Shown one piece after another: positions 59,570 to 64,000 of a stretch of 64,000 nucleotides of DNA; position 1 is the first letter of the stretch, and the number at the start of each line of letters is the position of its first letter. The DNA lies in assembly GCF_001577835.2 (NCBI RefSeq), contig NC_029526.1, positions 7,107,761-7,171,760 on the forward strand, read 5' to 3'. This DNA comes from Coturnix japonica (lineage: Eukaryota; Chordata; Aves; Galliformes; Phasianidae). Under the pieces are notes generated by a model. That model was not told the DNA's origin. It made no database searches and saw only the letters and a program-made list of their open reading frames with translations. The position numbers were made by a program, and so were the translations under genes.

Positions 59570-62120
59570 GCAGAGATCACAATAAGGAAGTTTACCATTG
59601 TGCTAAGTTTTGTGTCGAAAGACACAGAAGTTTAAAGGTTTTCCTTCAAAGGGTGGATTATCTCCAGTAAATTGTGTCAATGCATATAACCACTTATAAA
59701 AGTGCTTTCATCAACAGCATGGCATTTGCAGAGAAATCAGGAAGAGAAATAAATGTGATTTTAATTATACATTCATCAATTAGTTTTCCTTTGATCCATC
59801 CTAGGACGTGAACTATAGGCGAATGAGTTAAATCTTACACCTCATTAAAAGTATTGTAGAGTCAAACTTCAATTACCCAAATGGAATATGGGATATTGAG
59901 TATGTTTGGATAACTGATGATTTGGAGATAATCAAGGCAATTTTCAGTTTGAATTAATGTCAGAAAATAAGTGTTATTTTAGAAAAATAAAGGAGTTTTG
60001 TTTGTTTGTTTGCCTATTAACATGCCTGTTCCCAGGGTGACATATTTCTCCCCATTCCAGATTCAGACTGCTTTGAAGAAAGCTACCGCTATTTATTATC
60101 CACTGTACCTCTCCATCCACAAGAACATACATTTAACAAACAATGGAGTGGCAATGAAATACTCTACTGACAGAGCTGATGCAGTTTATTGAAAATCTTT
60201 GTACATCATCTGGAGCCTTGGACATTTTCAATGGTGATATGGTATATACTAGAACTTTTCAACAATTGCAAATCATATAATTGCGTTGAGGACTAAGAAC
60301 AAAAGTAGAAGGACAGCCCTGAAACATATTTCAAGCCTGACATTTTGCATTTGCGGTAAGAACTTTTCTAGACATTTCTCACCTGCTTCAATTGAAAAAT
60401 ACAAAAAGGTTCTAAGATAAATTAATTGTACATAAAGAAAACAAATTCTATTCTCTCTGGACTGTAACCACACATCAAAACCCTCAAAAAGAGAGCTGTG
60501 CATTTCAAAGGCGTTCTAGCATTCAGAATAGAAAGAACAATTGAAAAGAAATTAAAAGAAATTAAATACAAGGAGATTAATTTTTATTTTTTTTTTTCAA
60601 GTGGGTTATCAATAACAAAAAACTGGGAAGATGGGGAGAAAAAAGTTTTCTTTAAAAAAATCATAGATATAATGCTTCTTTCATCTTTGTCATAGTACAG
60701 ATGCCCTTTTGGGCATCTTTCCCTTTGAAAGTATCCAAAAAGCAGTCAGCATTTAATGGCTGAATTACATGCTAAGCCACAGGCATCATAAATGAACTCC
60801 TAACATGGAAGATGGGGAAGAGGAAACAGACTGTAGATAATCTGTTAGAAGAGTATGGTCAATCCATGTACCTGAGGGAACACACATCTGGTGTAACTGG
60901 GAACCACTGGCTTCACCAAATAACCAACAGATTAGCATTGAAATACACAAAATATACACCATCTTAAAAACAAATGGACACAATTTATTAATTGGAAATG
61001 TGATCTAACATTTTGAGCACCTAACATGAGAGCTACATGCTATTTCATGCTAATCATCAGCATATCTTAATAGAGAATTCCAGTCTGAGAAACCTCAACA
61101 GGGCAGAGGATATCAGACAGAGGAGCAGAAAGGAGAGCTCCAGGTAGGGCAGAACCAGTCTTGACAGCAACACAGCTCCTGGGCAAGGCTGTGGGGTGCT
61201 CCTGACCAAGCAGGGAACACAGTGGCAGAATCCCGTGGCAGCACCACAGCGACACCGAGCTTCCCACGAACTGTTGCTGATTCAACAGCTCAGTATTTGC
61301 ATAAAACAAATTATTCCATTATATTAAAAAATATAATTATTTAAAAAGTAATTAGGGACTCTTGCCATATTACTGTACATAAGGCAAATATCCGATTGAA
61401 TTCCTGTTCAACGTGCAGGATTCCAGTGCATTACTCTTCAACCTTATATTTATTCACTTTTCAGTAGCTCTATTTTCATAGCCTCAAGGTCCACAGTTCC
61501 TGTGACTATTTTTGGTATTACTTTAATAATGTGTTATTCCTTTAGTACCATCTAATAGACCTTGTTCCTTTGCACATTATGTTTTGTTTAATTAAAAAAA
61601 AAAAGAAAAAAAGAACAACATATGTTCATTAACACAGAGAGCTGAATTACAGATGCATTAACTCAAAGCTTTCTTTCATATTTTTGTATAAAAATGTAAC
61701 ACCACAGATTTCAGTGTTTACTGAATTTATATGTATATAAGACAGACTTCAGTACTATCAGGCAGCTAATTAAAATGGTGGAAAGAAAACAGTGGTGCTG
61801 GATTCAAGATCTTGGCACTTAAGCTTATAGTGTCTAAGCCTAGAACAACAACTGAACTACATGCTCCAAAGTGGAATCTCCTTAGATAGTGTGAGATAAG
61901 GCACCAGCAAAACCTTCTGGGTTTCTTTTCCATTTATTATCAGGACAATTGAAGTGTTACTTTGATATAAAGTAGCCTTACTTTGAATAGTCCTCAAACA
62001 CTACCAAAGTGAAAAGGTAACACTCTGTGTATCTGTAAAGTGTTCCTTTTAACACAACCAGCTAGTGGAAAATAAGTCATTTAAATAGTCACCCATGTAT
62101 ATTAAAAAAAAACTCTTTAT
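59570..62120 (-). other. Intron of BtpA-like gene (inferred), no exon found
   Basis: I looked on the - strand for a donor preceded by an Ala-Gly-Val-type codon end and for a GMIHxxALPGTP-like motif and found neither. It is AT-rich with A- or T-runs (for example 60,582-60,598). Confidence 0.4.
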
Positions 62121-62127
62121 GTATATA

Positions 62128-62434
62128 TGTATGGGAACTGTTGGGTCACAGCCTGAACCACTCATTGAGCACCTGGAGACAACACCTGGTCAGCCCTGGG
62201 AGCACAGGTGAAGGCAATTCAGCAATGCAACTGGAAGGGTGGAGCCTGGCTGCATCTCCCTTACCTCATTTAAGGACTGACTGCCACTGGGGAAGGGTCT
62301 CTTGTTGGAGATTCCTCCTCTGTGGAATGGAGTTTCTACTATGACCCTAGATTCTAGGAAACAGGTGAGTGCTCTTTCGCTTGTAACGTCTTCCTATCAT
62401 GTTAATTCCCCTGCTGTTACAATAATATATATCA
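62128..62434. mobile_element. Solo LTR, ~306-bp family, copy 5
   Basis: It starts TGTATGGGAACTGTTG and is 307 bp to a CA at 62,433-62,434. Flanking hexamers tatata/tataaa match at 5 of 6. It shares catttaaggactgactgcca with the other copies. Fossil solo LTR, probably within intron 1 or upstream of the BtpA-like gene. Confidence 0.75.
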
Positions 62435-62439
62435 TATAA

Positions 62440-64000
62440 AATAGAGAAGCTATTTTCTTTATCTACAGAACTGATCACTTAGAACACTTTGACTTCCTAT
62501 GTGATATAATTCCTTGCTCTGATAGCTTGAACCCTGATGCTTTGCTTAACAGACAGGATTTACCCAGAGCTGCTGCTGTGCTACAAAAAATTTTGTAAGT
62601 GCAAAAGCAACTGCTCCTTCCTACAGAAAGAGGCTTTTTGTATCATGCTCATTGCTAGATAGACTTGGTGTGCACTGAGAACTATGGTTCCTCCCACCGC
62701 TAGAGCCACGTGGCTCCATATGAAGAACACCAGCTTTTTAAAGCATTTATTTGCTGTACCTAGACAATTTTGTCTTCTAGAACAAGAGATTTCTACTTTA
62801 ATTTAGGTAAGTAGGCATCATTTCTACTGTATAAATAACAAGAGATGTCTGTCATGAGGCTTGCCTTCTCTTTTACTTTAATAAAGCTAAGATTTGAATC
62901 TCTCTAATCCAAATGGTAGCAGGTCTCTATAGCAGGAATGATAGCTTCTCAACTGCTATTAAATACCAAATAGTTTAAACTTGATTACTCTTATAATGAC
63001 AGTAGTAATTTGGCTTGGAACTGCTCACTTCTTCAAAATCTTACTACAGAGCAGACATTGAGCATCACCTTTGCAGGCACACAGACAAAAGAATCAGGAG
63101 GGTCAGAGCAATTCCGTCTCCAGGAAGTGATACTGGAGAAAAAGAAGCAAGTCTGAGAGTTTGCCTACTAAAAAGCACTGTAATAATTGAAATGCAGTGC
63201 AACATCATGTAAATAAATGTATTTATTACACAAGAAAAACACACAGCTCTTCATTGTCATCTACTCATCAGTGAAACTGGAAGGAACTTGTGCTCTGTTT
63301 TCCAGCTACAGAGTAAGATTTACTTCGGTTCACCTGCAAAAGTGTAAGTTAGCTTCACTGTGTATTTAGCAAGTGCTTTTTGCTTAAAAGCAAAAAAGCA
63401 GATAAAAATTGGGAGGGCCACGATGGCTCACAGAGTGCTGCTTACAGAAATCTTGCCTAGGGAATGTCACTGTTTAGCAACACAAGTATGAAGCATATAC
63501 GTTCTTAGCACAGATGGCTTCCTAGCTGAGCTCTCGCTTGTTTTCATTACTGTGCTCTAATACCACAAATCTTTCATGTTTATTATGTTCAGCTGCTAAT
63601 ATGCCAGCCAAGTCACCTTTTTCCTGAACAAACTAGGATTTACTTCCAAGTGTAATGCATACTGAGCGAGCAAGCCTATACTGTATATTTCCAAATGTTA
63701 ATGCCAGCTCAAGCAACTTGAGGCAACATGCGAACATCTAGCAGCAGCAACACAGTTATGACTCTTCCAGTGGCTACTGCAGGTGCTTAGAAATAATGCC
63801 AGTAGAAACATCCACTGAAAAAAACACCTTAAACTTCTAGTTCTGTGGGGAAAAACGGGCAGTTTAACAGTTCAGCTTTGAGTAGTAGGAGAGAAATGAG
63901 ACACTCCCATTGCAGAATCAGGAGAGCTAGTCTGGAAGAGAGGTGATCCCTGCATAGAAACCACAAAGCCCTTCAGTAACTACTGTGAAAATACACGCTT
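62440..64000. other. Right end of window, no gene found
   Basis: AT-rich unique-looking DNA. It is likely still intron of the BtpA-like gene, since the missing N-terminal exon(s) must lie further right. No CpG island appears before the edge. Confidence 0.4.

Noticed and set aside
1-64000. CRISPR arrays, rRNA or tRNA genes, bacterial-type operons
   Set aside because: None seen. The window is vertebrate nuclear DNA. tRNA detection by eye is not exhaustive; a tRNAscan run would settle it.

Overview
The window looks like avian (galliform-type) nuclear DNA. The interspersed repeats are mainly CR1 LINE 3' ends plus ~306-bp bird-type solo LTRs with 6-bp target duplications, a few very old MIR/L2-like pieces remain, and promoters are CpG islands separated by AT-rich intergenic DNA. 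Gene order matches the conserved block of human 19q12 (PLEKHF1 and C19orf12 convergent), which I recall lies on chicken chromosome 11; that placement is memory, not read here.

Layout. 1-5.4 kb: PLEKHF1 on the + strand, with a CpG-island promoter and non-coding exon 1 at the left edge, a ~2.9-kb intron, one intact 273-codon coding exon and a ~1.45-kb 3' UTR. 5.4-15.9 kb: intergenic, with CR1 pieces, one solo LTR and a strong CTCF-like site at 15.1 kb. 15.9-26 kb: a tandem array of C19orf12 homologs on the - strand. It reads (5' to 3' on that strand) CpG promoter ~25.4-26 kb, exon 2A, exon 3A, exon 2B, exon 2C, exon 3C. A and C are complete 141-residue proteins; unit B keeps only its first coding exon. 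26-45 kb: intergenic, with old repeats, solo LTRs, a rare L1/Tx1-like LINE remnant and microsatellites. 45.7-64 kb: a - strand gene of the BtpA/SgcQ TIM-barrel family (like C. elegans F13E9.13). Four coding exons, including the stop-bearing last one, can be joined without a frame problem; the N-terminal exon(s) must lie beyond the right edge.

The three gene families are not an operon. PLEKHF1 is an endosomal/lysosomal phosphoinositide-binding adaptor, C19orf12 proteins are mitochondria/ER/lipid-droplet membrane proteins, and the BtpA-like protein has no established animal function. The most unusual content is the C19orf12 array: a traceable deletion breakpoint, lineage-marking repeat insertions, and coding exons more diverged, even at synonymous sites, than their flanking non-coding DNA. 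The well-preserved BtpA-like gene is second.
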